This document shows, in pieces, positions 51,647-60,261 of a stretch of 64,000 bases of DNA. The DNA is taken from NCBI RefSeq assembly GCF_001612725.1, contig NZ_BDAZ01000001.1:1-64000 (forward strand). The letters are read 5' to 3'. The position numbers and the translations under genes are program-made. Position 1 is the first letter of the stretch, and every line of letters starts with the position of its first letter. A model generated the notes under the pieces. The model was given only the letters and a program-made list of their open reading frames with translations. It searched no databases and was not told the origin of the DNA. This stretch comes from Nocardia anaemiae NBRC 100462. GTDB taxonomy: Bacteria > Actinomycetota > Actinomycetes > Mycobacteriales > Mycobacteriaceae.

Positions 51647-54511
51647 TCAGGCCTTCTTCGCGGCCGTCTTCTTGGCGGTGGTTTTCTTGGCGGCGGTCTT
51701 CTTCGCCGCCGTCGCCTTCTTGGCCGGAGTCTTCTTCGCCGCCGCCTTCTTGGCCGTCTTCTTCACCGGACCCCGCGCGCGCCGATCGGCGAGCAGTTCC
51801 GAGGCCCGCTCGTCGGTGATCGAATCGACCTCGTCACCCTTGCGCAGGCTGGCATTGGTCTCACCGTCGGTGACATACGGACCGAAGCGCCCGTCCTTGA
51901 TCACCATCGGCTTACCGGTGGCCGAATCCTTCCCCAGTTCGCGCAGCGCCGCGGCACTGGCGGCCTGGCGTCCGCGCCGCTTGGGCTCGGCGTAGATCTC
52001 GAGCGCCTCGTCCAGCGTCACGGTGAAGATCTGATCTTCATTGGCCAGCGAACGAGAATCGGTGCCCTTCTTCAGATATGGGCCGTAGCGCCCGTTCTGC
52101 GCGGTGATCTCCTCACCGGAGGCCGGGTCGGCTCCGACAACACGCGGCAGCGACAACAACTTCAGCGCATCGTCGAGCGTAATCGTCGCCAGATCCATAT
52201 CTTTGAACAGCGATCCGGTCCGCGGCTTTGGCGCCGCAGCCTTTTTCGCGGTCTTCTTCGCGGGCGCGGACCCGTCCTCGGCCACGGGTTCCGGCAGGAT
52301 CTCGGTGACGTAGGGCCCGAAACGTCCTTCCTTGGCGACGATTTCGTGTCCGGTCGCCGGATCCTTACCGAGCAGTCGACCCTCCTGCGGTGTCGAGAAC
52401 AGCTTCTCGGCGACCTCCGCGGTCAGCTCGTCCGGCGGCAGATCATCTGGCAGATTCGCCCGCTGCGATATCGAATCCCCTTCGGGGTCATCGGGATTGG
52501 CGACCATCCGCTCCAGATACGGTCCGAACCGACCGACCCGGACCACAACGTCGCGCCCTTCGTCGTCGACGAACAGCTTGATCGAATTGACCTCGCGGGC
52601 ATCGATATCGTCGAGCCGCTCGCCGACCATCCGCTTCAGACCGCCGGAGCGCGCGACCGAACCCTCGACACCGTGATCGCCACCGAAATAGAAGCTGGAC
52701 AACCAGTTTCCGCGCTGCTCGCGTCCGCCCGCGATGGCATCGAGATCGTCCTCCATCGCGGCGGTGAAGTCGAAGTCGACCAGCCGACCGAAGTAGGCCT
52801 CGAGCAGACCGACCACGGCGAAGGCGACCCACGACGGCACCAGCGCACTGCCGCGCTTGTACACATATCCACGGTCGAGAATCGTCTTGATGATCGACGA
52901 ATACGTCGAGGGGCGACCGATACCGAGGTCTTCGAGCGTCTTGATCAACGACGCTTCGGTATACCGCGCGGGCGGATTCGTGCTGTGCCCATCGGGATTC
53001 AGCTCCACCGCGGTGACGCGCTCCCCCTCGTCGAGTGCGGGCAGCCGGGATTCGGCGTCATCGGACTGACCGCCCGCCTCTTCGTCGACACTCTCGACGT
53101 AAGCCTTGAGGAAGCCCGGGAAGGTGATGGTCCGACCGGAGGCCGAGAACACGCATTCCTCGCCGGTGCCCGCGACACCGGTGATTCGCAGCGTCAGCGT
53201 GGTGCCCCTGGCATCAGCCATCTGCGAGGCGACCGTGCGCTGCCAGATCAGCTCATAGAGCCGGAACTCGTCATTGTCCAACCGCGCGTGCAGCTGCCCC
53301 GGGGTCGCGAAGGTATCGCCCGCCGGACGGATCGCCTCGTGCGCCTCCTGCGCGTTCTTCACCTTGCGGGTGTACTGCCGCGGCGTCGGATGCACATACT
53401 CCGCGCCGTACAGCTGGGTCGCCTGAGATCTGGCCGCGGCGATCGCCGACTCCGACAGCGTGGTCGAGTCGGTACGCATATAGGTGATGTAGCCGTTCTC
53501 GTACAGCCGCTGCGCGACCCGCATGGTGCGCTCGGCATTGAACCGCAGTTTGCGGCCCGCCTCCTGCTGCAGCGTCGAGGTCATGAACGGCGCGTACGGC
53601 TTGCGCGAATACGGTTTCGCCTCTGCGGAGGAGACCACCAGATCGGCGCCCTCGAGCGCCTCGGCGAGGCGGCGGGCATAGGGCTCGTCGAGGACGACCA
53701 CGCCATTGCCCTTGAGCTGCCCGTCCGGTCCGAAGTCCCGGCCGGTGGCCACTCTGGTCCCGTCGACGCTGACCAATCGCGCCCCGAAGGTACGCGGATT
53801 GGTGGCATCGCCGTTGTCCCCACCCGCGTCCAGCTTCGCCGCGATATCCCAGTACTCGGCCGAACGGAATGCCATCCGCTCGCGCTCGCGCTGCACGATC
53901 ACCCTCGTCGCGACCGACTGCACCCGGCCAGCCGACAACCGCGGCATGACCTTCTTCCACAGCACCGGACTGACCTCGTAGCCGTACAACCGGTCCAGGA
54001 TGCGGCGGGTTTCCTGCGCATCGACCAGATCGTTGTCCAGATCGCGGGTATCGGCCGCGGCAGCCAGGATGGCGGGCTCGGTGATCTCGTGGAACACCAT
54101 GCGCCGCACCGGCACCTTGGGCTTCAACGTCTCCAACAGGTGCCAGGCGATGGCCTCGCCCTCCCGGTCGGGGTCGGTGGCGAGGTAGAGCTCGTCGGCG
54201 TCGGCCAACAGGCTCTTGAGCTCGGAGACCTTGGCTTTCTTGTCCGGACTCACCACATAGATGGGCTCGAAGTCATTGTCGACGTCGACACCGAGGCGTG
54301 CCCAGGACTGCCCCTTGTACTTGGCGGGCACGTCCGCCGCACCGCGCGGCAGGTCCCTGATATGACCGACCGACGCCTCGACCGTGTAATGGCGGCCCAG
54401 GTAGGGCGCTATTTTGCGGGCCTTGGTCGGGGACTCGACGATCACGAGACGACGCAGGGGACGGCCCTGGTCGGCTGCACCGCGGTCTCGTGTTGCCACC
54501 GGCGAATACAC
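51647..54511 (-). CDS. topA: DNA topoisomerase I
   Basis: The protein has 954 residues; the start could be the ATG at 54511 or GTG 54499. The Toprim domain LVIVESPTKARKIAPYLG (acidic triad at ATDPDREGEAIAWHLL) is followed by the catalytic tyrosine in NGYITYMRTDSTTL and by the actinobacterial C-terminal repeats (GRFGPYV-type, five copies), ending in a long basic Ala/Lys tail (AKKTAAKK repeats). It relaxes negative supercoils. The length and tail are typical of mycobacterial and nocardial enzymes. It is the essential housekeeping gene of the chromosome. Confidence 0.97.
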   Translation of the reverse strand: MYSPVATRDRGAADQGRPLRRLVIVESPTKARKIAPYLGRHYTVEASVGHIRDLPRGAADVPAKYKGQSWARLGVDVDNDFEPIYVVSPDKKAKVSELKSLLADADELYLATDPDREGEAIAWHLLETLKPKVPVRRMVFHEITEPAILAAAADTRDLDNDLVDAQETRRILDRLYGYEVSPVLWKKVMPRLSAGRVQSVATRVIVQRERERMAFRSAEYWDIAAKLDAGGDNGDATNPRTFGARLVSVDGTRVATGRDFGPDGQLKGNGVVVLDEPYARRLAEALEGADLVVSSAEAKPYSRKPYAPFMTSTLQQEAGRKLRFNAERTMRVAQRLYENGYITYMRTDSTTLSESAIAAARSQATQLYGAEYVHPTPRQYTRKVKNAQEAHEAIRPAGDTFATPGQLHARLDNDEFRLYELIWQRTVASQMADARGTTLTLRITGVAGTGEECVFSASGRTITFPGFLKAYVESVDEEAGGQSDDAESRLPALDEGERVTAVELNPDGHSTNPPARYTEASLIKTLEDLGIGRPSTYSSIIKTILDRGYVYKRGSALVPSWVAFAVVGLLEAYFGRLVDFDFTAAMEDDLDAIAGGREQRGNWLSSFYFGGDHGVEGSVARSGGLKRMVGERLDDIDAREVNSIKLFVDDEGRDVVVRVGRFGPYLERMVANPDDPEGDSISQRANLPDDLPPDELTAEVAEKLFSTPQEGRLLGKDPATGHEIVAKEGRFGPYVTEILPEPVAEDGSAPAKKTAKKAAAPKPRTGSLFKDMDLATITLDDALKLLSLPRVVGADPASGEEITAQNGRYGPYLKKGTDSRSLANEDQIFTVTLDEALEIYAEPKRRGRQAASAAALRELGKDSATGKPMVIKDGRFGPYVTDGETNASLRKGDEVDSITDERASELLADRRARGPVKKTAKKAAAKKTPAKKATAAKKTAAKKTTAKKTAAKKA

Positions 54512-54744
54512 CTTTCCTTATCGACCCGCGCGGCGCATTTTCGCGCTGTGCGCGGCTGGGGCAAGCGGCGGCGACGGGGAGGACGTTGCCACCAGACACG
54601 TTTATACCTTGACGCGACGTGTGGCCGAGCGCTTGCGACTCGAACCACAGAGCGTACCTGCGTCGCTGGTGATCAGTATGCAGTGCCTGTCGCGATACCG
54701 CCGCACCGCAGGTCCGCGTCGGTTTTTGTCTTACCCCAGATATA

Positions 54745-54784
54745 GCTCGTCCCTCACCACCGTTACCGGTGGTGAGGGACGAGC
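54745..54784. terminator. Strong 18-bp hairpin after cspA
   Basis: A perfect 18-bp stem (54745-54762 with 54767-54784) has a TTAC loop and lies 16 nt past the stop of the cold-shock gene (minus). There is no U-tract, as is usual in actinobacteria. It probably ends the cspA transcript. Confidence 0.8.
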
Positions 54785-54799
54785 GGATTGTTGCGTCGC

Positions 54800-55006
54800 T
54801 CAGCTGAGCGCGCGAACTCCGGTGGCCTGCGGGCCCTTGGTGCCCTGGCCAACCTCGAACTCGACCTTCTGGTTCTCCTCGAGGGTGCGGAAGCCCGACC
54901 CTTGGATCTCGGAGTAGTGGACGAAGACGTCGGCGGAGCCGTCCTCGGGCGCGATGAAGCCGAACCCCTTCTCCGCGTTGAACCACTTCACAGTTCCCTG
55001 TGCCAT
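54800..55006 (-). CDS. cspA: Cold-shock protein
   Basis: The 68-residue protein is a single cold-shock domain: [18 protein letters not shown] (RNP1), DVFVHYSEI (RNP2) and [13 protein letters not shown]. It is an RNA/ssDNA-binding chaperone of the actinobacterial CspA type. The 430-bp gap upstream is divergent with the helicase and probably contains a long 5' leader. Confidence 0.95.
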   Translation of the reverse strand: MAQGTVKWFNAEKGFGFIAPEDGSADVFVHYSEIQGSGFRTLEENQKVEFEVGQGTKGPQATGVRALS

Positions 55007-55442
55007 TCTGTTCCTTCTCTTTTCTTACCGGAACGGCGGACAAGTAGGTTCATCCACCGGGTCCGTTCCGACCGCTGTACTGTTGGTTCCCCCTGCAGGA
55101 AAGCACCAAGCACACCGTTCGCAACATCGATCCTGCTGACGGTTTGGACTTTGGATCCGTCCCTCGAACACAGAAGCTTGCGACCAGGAACTAGTGAACC
55201 ATGTCTTCGAGCAATTCAACAGTCGAGTTACCGACAATTTGCAAAAAAGTTGATCTTGCGAATGCGCAGGTGAGGGACACAATGCCGGAATCCAGACTTG
55301 TGGTTCGTTTGCTTAGGGATAACCGAGCCAGTATCTGGCAAACAGGCTGTGACCCAGGTCGCTATTTGGTATCGAAAAGGCAGGTAGGGCTTCACAAGCG
55401 CACACGTTTCACACTTTCTGTGCGTGTCGCGGAGTCCGAGTC
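55007..55442. promoter_or_regulatory. Divergent cspA/helicase upstream region
   Basis: This 436-bp AT-richer gap separates cspA (minus) from the helicase (plus). No gene is convincing. A long leader for the cold-shock transcript is expected here, but I cannot define its elements by eye. Confidence 0.5.
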
Positions 55443-57824
55443 GTGAATCCGACCGGACCGGTAAGTCGGCCACGCCCCAGCAACGGCCGAAGTTATGGGC
55501 GATCGTTGCTGAATCGTGTCCTGGACGGCGGCCCCGACGATGACTCCCGCCTGACCCATGTCGTCGAGCTCGCCGCGCGCCCCGCGACCACCACTACCTG
55601 GCCCGATTGGGCCTCGTCCGATGTCGTCGAGGCGCTGCGAGCCGTGGGAGTCGAGGCGCCGTGGAGTCATCAGACCAACACCGCCGACCTGGCCGTGAGC
55701 GGCCGACACGTGGTGGTCAGCACCGGTACAGCATCCGGGAAATCGCTCGGCTACCAACTGCCCGTGCTCACCGCATTGCGCGAAGATCCACTCGCCACTG
55801 CCCTTTATCTGGCGCCGACCAAGGCATTGGGCGCCGACCAACTGCGGGCAATAGCGGAATTGACCCACGAGGGGCCGTTGCGGGATGTCCACCCGGCCAC
55901 TTACGACGGCGACACACCGGCCGAGGTCAGGCAATGGGTGCGCGCGAATGCCCGGTTCATCCTCACCAACCCCGACATGTTGCACGTCGGCATGCTGCGC
56001 TCCCATCAGCGCTGGGCCAGAGTGCTGCGCAGGCTGCGCTATGTAGTTGTCGACGAATGCCATGCCTACCGGGGCGTATTCGGTTCGCATGTGGCGCTGG
56101 TACTGCGCAGACTGCGGCGCATTGCGGCCCATTACGGCGCGGACCCCGTATTCATCCTGTGCTCGGCGACCACGGCCGAGCCCGCGGCCGCGGCATCCCG
56201 GCTGATCGGAGCGCCCTGTGTCGCGGTCACCGAGGACGGATCGCCGCAGGGCGCGCGCACCATCGCGCTATGGGAGCCGCCGCTGTTGACCACTCTGACC
56301 GGCGAGAACGGTGCGCCCGTTCGGCGATCCGCGACCTCGGAGGCGGCCAGGATCATGGCCGATCTGGTGGTCGAGGGGGCGCGCACGCTCGCATTCGTCA
56401 GGTCGCGGCGGGCCGCCGAGCTGACGGCGATCGAGACTCGCAGGCTGCTCGCGGATGTGGATCCGGCCCTGAGCGAGCGGGTCGCCGCATATCGGGCGGG
56501 TTATCTCGCGGAGGATCGACGCGAATTGGAGGCGGCGCTGTCGGACGGGTCGCTGCTGGGTGCCGCCACTACGAACGCGCTGGAACTCGGGGTCGATATC
56601 GCGGGGTTGGATGCGGTCGTGATCTCGGGCTTTCCGGGCACGGTCGCCTCGTTCTGGCAGCAGGCCGGGCGCGCGGGACGGCGCACACAGGGATCGCTGG
56701 TGCTGCTGGTGGCCAGGGACGATCCGCTGGACACCTACCTGGTCCACCACCCGGAGGCGCTGCTGGACAAGCCGATCGAGGCCACCATCACCGATCCACG
56801 TAATCCCTATGTATTGGGCCCGCAATTGCTGTGCGCGGCGCTGGAACTGCCGCTCACCGACGATGAGGTCGATGCGCTCGGCGCGCGCGAGGTACTAACC
56901 GATCTCGCAGGTCAAGGGTTGATTCGTCGCCGGAACGGCGCGGTGCGCGACGGCAGCGCACGCTGGTTCGCGACGGCCGAGGCGCAGCCGCACGACGCCG
57001 TCGACGTGCGCGGGGGCATCGGCACACCCATTGCCATCGTCGATAGCGAGACCGGCAGATTACTCGGCACCGCCGATGCCGGGCGCGCGCGGGCGACACT
57101 GCACGAAGGTGCCGTTCACCTGCATCAAGGCGATATCTACCTGGTCGACGAGCTGGACCTCGATGGCGGAGTGGCTTTCGTGCGCAATACCGATCCCGGC
57201 TGGAGCACCAGCGCCAGACAGGTCACCTCGATCGCCATCGACGCGGTCACCGAACAGCGCCGACACGGCCGGGTGACGACCGCATTGGCGCAGGTCAGCG
57301 TCACCAGCCAGGTGATCGGTTATCTGCGCACGCTACGCACCGGTGAGGTGTTGGATCTGGTCGAGCTGGATATGCCGGAGCAGACGCTGCCCACCCGCGC
57401 CGTGCTGTACACGGTGACGCCCGACCTGCTGGTCGCCGCAGGCCTGGATACGCCGCGGGTGCCGGGCGCGCTGCATGCCGCCGAACATGCGGCGATCGGC
57501 CTATTGCCGCTGGTCGCGACGTGCGACCGGTGGGATATCGGCGGCGTTTCCACCGCCGAGCATCCCGATACCGGACTGCCGACGGTGTTCGTCTACGACG
57601 GCCAGGCGGGTGGTGCGGGCTTCGCCGAACGCGGGTTCGCGCAGCTACGTCGCTGGTTGTCGGCGACGCTCGCGGTGATCGAGACGTGTACCTGCGCGGT
57701 CGGGTGCCCGTCCTGCGTGCAGTCACCGAAGTGCGGCAATGGCAATCATCCGCTGGACAAGGCGGGTGCGGCGCGCCTGCTGGCCGCGGTTCTGGGCGAG
57801 TTGGCCGCCGATCCGGGCGACTGA
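55443..57824 (+). CDS. DEAD/DEAH helicase with C-terminal DUF1998/zinc region (SftH-like)
   Basis: The protein has 793 residues from GTG 55443. Helicase motifs: STGTASGKSLGYQLP (motif I), LYLAPTKALGADQ, VVVDECHAYRGVFG (motif II, DECH) and SATTAEP (motif III), then the C-terminal RecA lobe with FVRSRRAAEL and ISGFPGTVASFWQQAGRAGR (motif VI). The C-terminal part includes a cysteine cluster (CTCAVGCPSCVQSPKC) of the DUF1998 region. It is related to the mycobacterial SftH/Hrq1-type DNA repair helicase that sits next to cspA and topA. The sequence is intact. Confidence 0.92.
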   Translation: MNPTGPVSRPRPSNGRSYGRSLLNRVLDGGPDDDSRLTHVVELAARPATTTTWPDWASSDVVEALRAVGVEAPWSHQTNTADLAVSGRHVVVSTGTASGKSLGYQLPVLTALREDPLATALYLAPTKALGADQLRAIAELTHEGPLRDVHPATYDGDTPAEVRQWVRANARFILTNPDMLHVGMLRSHQRWARVLRRLRYVVVDECHAYRGVFGSHVALVLRRLRRIAAHYGADPVFILCSATTAEPAAAASRLIGAPCVAVTEDGSPQGARTIALWEPPLLTTLTGENGAPVRRSATSEAARIMADLVVEGARTLAFVRSRRAAELTAIETRRLLADVDPALSERVAAYRAGYLAEDRRELEAALSDGSLLGAATTNALELGVDIAGLDAVVISGFPGTVASFWQQAGRAGRRTQGSLVLLVARDDPLDTYLVHHPEALLDKPIEATITDPRNPYVLGPQLLCAALELPLTDDEVDALGAREVLTDLAGQGLIRRRNGAVRDGSARWFATAEAQPHDAVDVRGGIGTPIAIVDSETGRLLGTADAGRARATLHEGAVHLHQGDIYLVDELDLDGGVAFVRNTDPGWSTSARQVTSIAIDAVTEQRRHGRVTTALAQVSVTSQVIGYLRTLRTGEVLDLVELDMPEQTLPTRAVLYTVTPDLLVAAGLDTPRVPGALHAAEHAAIGLLPLVATCDRWDIGGVSTAEHPDTGLPTVFVYDGQAGGAGFAERGFAQLRRWLSATLAVIETCTCAVGCPSCVQSPKCGNGNHPLDKAGAARLLAAVLGELAADPGD

Positions 57825-58146
57825 ATGGCGTGGTGAACGCCGCCGCAGTCGGTTCGTGACAGCGCCGAACTCCGAATGTGATCGCTTGTCCACCTTGTGG
57901 CCGGTCACCAGGGGTTATCGGCGTGCCACACCCCGCGGCGCCGGTTGTGTTGGATCGCCGAATAAAGAGGATTGGATTCATGTTAACTGAGGCATTGCCA
58001 CGGGCATTAGCACCCGACGTGCAGATTCATTTAGATTGCCCTTCTATGTTTACTAAGTAAATTGAGCAATGCGCATTTATTCGACCATCGCAATTACCGA
58101 ATTCCGGCATCGCGAGGTACCACTGGCGAGTGCATGTACGTACCGG
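57825..58146. other. Intergenic, no gene recognised
   Basis: A 322-bp gap between convergent helicase and TadG-like genes. It becomes AT-rich in its second half; I see no gene or repeat and no clear hairpin. Confidence 0.5.
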
Positions 58147-59655
58147 TCACACTCCATCTTCTACGGGTCCGGCACGAGCAACCGCGCGAACAGTCCGCTT
58201 TCCTAACAGACCCATTGGTACATTCGCTTCAACAGTGACGGTCGCATCCCACTGCACGACTTCACAGTTCTGAATGCGCACTCCCATCTTTCGCGCGATC
58301 TCACCCGCTTCCGCACATCCGACATCGGCCCCACGCATCAGTTCTCCTGCTGCCGCCAGGGCCGCCAGATCCGCCGCCGCCTGCGCCCGATGCCGCGCCA
58401 CAACCACCACCCCCACATGAGCGATCAATAGCGTCGCGCCGATCAGCGCCGTCAGCGCCAAACAGGCGAACACCGTCGCAACACCCTCGTCCCGCCGCCA
58501 CACCGCGCCGACCGCGTCGGTCCCGGGGGAATGCTCCGCTACATCGAGGCCATACCAGCCGGTTCGGGCGCCCGCCGACGTCCACCGGACCGTGGCGCCG
58601 TCCCCTGCTGCGCCACCCAACTCGGGGACACGGCGGCCATCGGCAACTCGGCTGCCGCTGGATGGGAATGCTCGGCACCCGTGGTCGGCTCGGTTATCCG
58701 CCCGGACTCGCCGCGCGAAACCTCGCCGCCACCTGCTGCTGGAGAGAATCGCGCTGCGACCACCCTCGATTCGACCGCCCGCCCTGACCCGCCGCCCAAG
58801 GACGCCGTGCCAACAGGCACCAACTTCCGCAAGGGCACCGCGGGCATCGGCAACTCGGACGCCTATTGCTGAAAATGCTCGGCAGCCGAAGCCGACGCGA
58901 CTGCCCCAGGTTCTTCGCACGGCGACACCCCGCTCTGGCGTGCCGCCTCCAGGAAACGGACCGCGCCCTGATCCGGGGTGTCCGCCAGAGGAGCCGAAGG
59001 GTCGGCACCTGCAGCCGACGCAACCGTGCCAGATCCGTCGCCCAGCGACACCCCGCGCACGCGTGCCACCTCGAGGAAACGCACCGCGCCCATATCCGGC
59101 GTGCCCGCGACGGGAGCCGAAGGTTCGGCACCTGTGTTCGACTCGGCCATCCTCGGCCTGCCGTACCGAGAAGGCCGTTTTTCCTCCTGATCTGAAGGCG
59201 CTGCGCCGATGGCCGAGTCGGCTGGCTCTGATGGCGCAGTGGTGAGGCACTGTCCGTGTGGCGACGATGCCATGCCCCCGCGGAAACACAATGCGCCCGT
59301 TGCCGATTCGACCACCGGAGCCGAACACTCGGCACACGCGGTCGACTCGGCTGTTCCGGGTCCGCAACACTGCGACGCGATGCCCTTGCGTGCCGTCTGA
59401 CGTAAACGCTCTGGAACAACGGTCGAGTTGGATGGCCGCAGCGGTGCGGCGAGGACGTGCGGTTCGCCCGTCGGAGATGTCGGTTCGACTGTGGTCGCCT
59501 CGTTGGCGGCGTGGGCTGTTCGACGGGGCTGCTTCTATTGCTTGGTCACTCGGCCTCCTTACTGCCGCGCTTTGCTGGCACGGCACGTCGCTGTACTTAT
59601 TCGGTGTTGTACCCGGCGGCACGTCGCGGGCCGTTCGGCGGCCGCTGCGGATCAC
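58147..59655 (-). CDS. TadG-like secretion/pilus-locus protein with repeat-expanded N-terminus
   Basis: The C-terminal 115 residues are the recognisable Rv3654c-like TadG/TadE-neighbour protein: DEGVATVFACLALTALIGATLLIAHVGVVVVARHRAQAAADLAALAAAGE with one membrane helix, then CAEAGEIARKMG. The preceding 380 codons are an Arg- and Gly-rich extension built from imperfect tandem units of about 120 nt (period clear at 58925, 59045 and later). All three frames are largely open through the repeats. The frame is continuous with the TadG part and starts at a GTG overlapping the TadE stop (GTGA), so it is plausibly translated, but a shorter protein starting near 58500 is equally possible. Confidence 0.6.
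   Translation of the reverse strand: MIRSGRRTARDVPPGTTPNKYSDVPCQQSAAVRRPSDQAIEAAPSNSPRRQRGDHSRTDISDGRTARPRRTAAAIQLDRCSRAFTSDGTQGHRVAVLRTRNSRVDRVCRVFGSGGRIGNGRIVFPRGHGIVATRTVPHHCAIRASRLGHRRSAFRSGGKTAFSVRQAEDGRVEHRCRTFGSRRGHAGYGRGAFPRGGTRARGVAGRRIWHGCVGCRCRPFGSSGGHPGSGRGPFPGGGTPERGVAVRRTWGSRVGFGCRAFSAIGVRVADARGALAEVGACWHGVLGRRVRAGGRIEGGRSAILSSSRWRRGFARRVRADNRADHGCRAFPSSGSRVADGRRVPELGGAAGDGATVRWTSAGARTGWYGLDVAEHSPGTDAVGAVWRRDEGVATVFACLALTALIGATLLIAHVGVVVVARHRAQAAADLAALAAAGELMRGADVGCAEAGEIARKMGVRIQNCEVVQWDATVTVEANVPMGLLGKRTVRAVARAGPVEDGV
58560..59420. repeat. Imperfect tandem repeats, about 120-nt period
   Basis: Units share CCGGxxxGCCxGAxGGGAGCCGAA-xGxTCGGCAC-type blocks and GACACCCCGC-type blocks, spaced at 120 nt (58925 and 59045 are the clearest pair), with more diverged copies toward both ends. 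The period is a multiple of three. This is unusual for a Tad-locus gene and suggests expansion by slippage or recombination. Confidence 0.7.
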
Positions 59656-59966
59656 GGCTCGGCTCCCGGCTCGCGGGTGGCGATGGCCTCGGCGTGCAGG
59701 ACCAGTAGGGGTAGCAGGGGTGATCGGGCGGAGACCGCCGCGACTACCCGGTCGCCCTCACTGCGCAGTGCGATGTCGGCGGTCGGCGGAGCTACCCGCC
59801 GCGCCGCCGACACCGCATTCGCTTGATCACCGCGAGCAGCCAGCCGGGCCGCTTCGCGCGCGGCGTCGACACAGCGCACCTGCGTCGACGCCGCGAGCAA
59901 GGCGCCGACGCACAGCACCACCGCAACCACGATGGCAGCGAGCGCGATCGCCGCCTCAACCGTCAC
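59652..59966 (-). CDS. TadE-family protein
   Basis: The protein has 104 residues: N-terminal VTVEAAIALAAIVVAVVLCVGALLAAS, a prepilin-like transmembrane helix, then VRCVDAAREAARLAARGD, typical of TadE/Rv3655c. I use the GTG at 59966; the natural start is probably a little upstream, since the codons before it (LGGDRGA) match the usual family N-terminus, but no ATG or GTG is found there. It is the minor pilin-like component of the Tad/Flp pilus system. Confidence 0.85.
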   Translation of the reverse strand: MTVEAAIALAAIVVAVVLCVGALLAASTQVRCVDAAREAARLAARGDQANAVSAARRVAPPTADIALRSEGDRVVAAVSARSPLLPLLVLHAEAIATREPGAEP

Positions 59967-60001
59967 CGCACCCCGATCGCCACCGAGATGCGTTGTACCG
60001 C

Positions 60002-60023
60002 AGTAGTTTAATCGAAAACTACT
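60002..60023. terminator. Small hairpin between DUF4244 and TadE
   Basis: AGTAGTTT at 60002-60009 pairs with AAACTACT at 60016-60023 around a 6-nt loop. It lies just after the DUF4244 stop on the minus strand. It may attenuate or process the transcript between the two genes. Confidence 0.4.
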
Positions 60024-60028
60024 AGCCG

Positions 60029-60214
60029 CTACACCGCGGTATTCAACGCCTTGTCGATGATCTTCGTCAGCGCGTTCACAATGCTGTCCCCGGTCACCAC
60101 CCCGTACAGCACCGCCCCGAACGCCGCGGCCGCGATAGTCCCGATCGCATACTCCGCCGTAGTCGTTGCTTTACACGCATGTCCCATTAGGCCAATCGCC
60201 TTGGGGGAAACCAC
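60029..60214 (-). CDS. DUF4244 Flp-pilin-like protein, N-terminus altered
   Basis: The protein has 61 residues with TAEYAIGTIAAAAFGAVLYGVVTGDSI, the conserved core of DUF4244, which is the major pilin-like subunit of actinobacterial tad loci (Rv3656c type). The N-terminus here, MVSPKAIGLMGHACKATT, does not match the usual basic leader ending DxGMSTAEYAIG. The start lies immediately next to the recombinase trio, so the insertion has probably replaced the original leader; expression or function may be lost. The upstream tadABC genes expected next are not seen in the window. Confidence 0.78.
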   Translation of the reverse strand: MVSPKAIGLMGHACKATTTAEYAIGTIAAAAFGAVLYGVVTGDSIVNALTKIIDKALNTAV

Positions 60215-60261
60215 TTTTGAGTGTTTGGCGGCCGGGGTTGTCCCCCGCGTACGCTGCGGGC

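Noticed and set aside
51167..54745. A 1192-codon plus-strand frame
   Set aside because: It is antisense to topA and the DinB gene; composition and length reflect GC-rich third-position bias.
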